Assembly: GCA_964036045.1 (NCBI GenBank)
Contig: OZ038381.1
Span: forward strand, 108,939,367-109,003,366
Reading direction: 5' to 3'
From: Eutreptiella sp. 'Long Island Sound 2002'
Lineage: Eukaryota; Euglenozoa; Euglenophyceae; Eutreptiales; Eutreptiaceae
DNA: 64,000 bases
Shown here: in pieces, positions 63,897-64,000 of the stretch
How positions within the stretch are numbered: position 1 is the first letter of the stretch
Layout: every line of letters begins with the position of its first letter
Notes under the pieces: generated by a model
Databases searched by the model: none
Told to the model about the DNA's origin: nothing
The model's input: only the letters and a program-made list of their open reading frames with translations
Program-made: the position numbers and the translations under genes

Positions 63897-64000
63897 AAGG
63901 ACCGCATCTGGCGCTCTCAGCCCTGCAATATGAAAAACTTCGCTTGTCTCTTCTTAATCGTGGTCTGGCTCTTCGACATTGGTGTTCCTCTCTTCGTCGA

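Overview
The window is a repeat-packed stretch of a nuclear eukaryotic genome. Evidence: LTR retrotransposons primed by initiator tRNA-Met, a LINE, GT...AG introns inside a DNA transposon, and no prokaryotic operons or Shine-Dalgarno-led genes. The species cannot be named from sequence; a large-genome protist or alga is my inference. Almost everything is mobile DNA, much of it nested.

Layout. (a) 1-19275: LINE copy A. It has a T-poor leader, degraded monomers, a 5' UTR (840-1389), a 5' ORF, a 2.2-kb inverted block carrying a C2H2 finger and an apurinic-type endonuclease, a reverse transcriptase, an RNase H-like region, a CCHC knuckle and small 3' ORFs. Ty3/gypsy element 1 (5376-15661, minus strand, 480-bp LTRs, target duplication CCTAG) splits it. 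(b) 19781-21815: a stretch with almost no T on the + strand. (c) 21821-33017: Ty3/gypsy element 3 (709-bp LTRs, duplication ACACC). (d) 33018-53330: a GC/CA-rich tandem array of about 62-bp half-units. It is cut by Ty3/gypsy element 2 (35124-47198, 550-bp LTRs, duplication GAGCC) and by an intron-containing DNA transposon (47527-52280). (e) 53331-56398: LINE copy B, a deletion derivative whose 5' UTR is fused to the LINE 3' region, ending in an intact 342-codon ORF. (f) 56399-64000: less repetitive DNA with a coiled-coil ORF (56915-57664), a hAT-like non-autonomous element (60474-62846, 8-bp duplication) and a partial acidic-repeat gene on the minus strand at the right edge.

How the parts relate. 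Both LINE copies show the same order: T-poor leader, monomers, 5' UTR. The long array therefore looks like the monomeric promoter/5' end of LINE copy B, later invaded by two LTR elements and a DNA transposon. By eye, LTR divergence puts element 1 as youngest (3 differences in 480) and elements 2 and 3 as older (roughly 3-4%).

The most unusual points are these. All three Ty3/gypsy families carry an (N)PPF domain resembling phage-type Dam N6-adenine methyltransferases between protease and reverse transcriptase. In elements 1 and 2 the gag ORF starts inside the 5' LTR and runs through the primer binding site. In all three, gag and pol share a frame and are separated by one stop codon. The DNA transposon has introns built from the same TTCGAACGAA palindromes as its own ends. 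Most very long ORFs in the T-poor regions and the monomer array are composition artefacts and are not annotated as genes.
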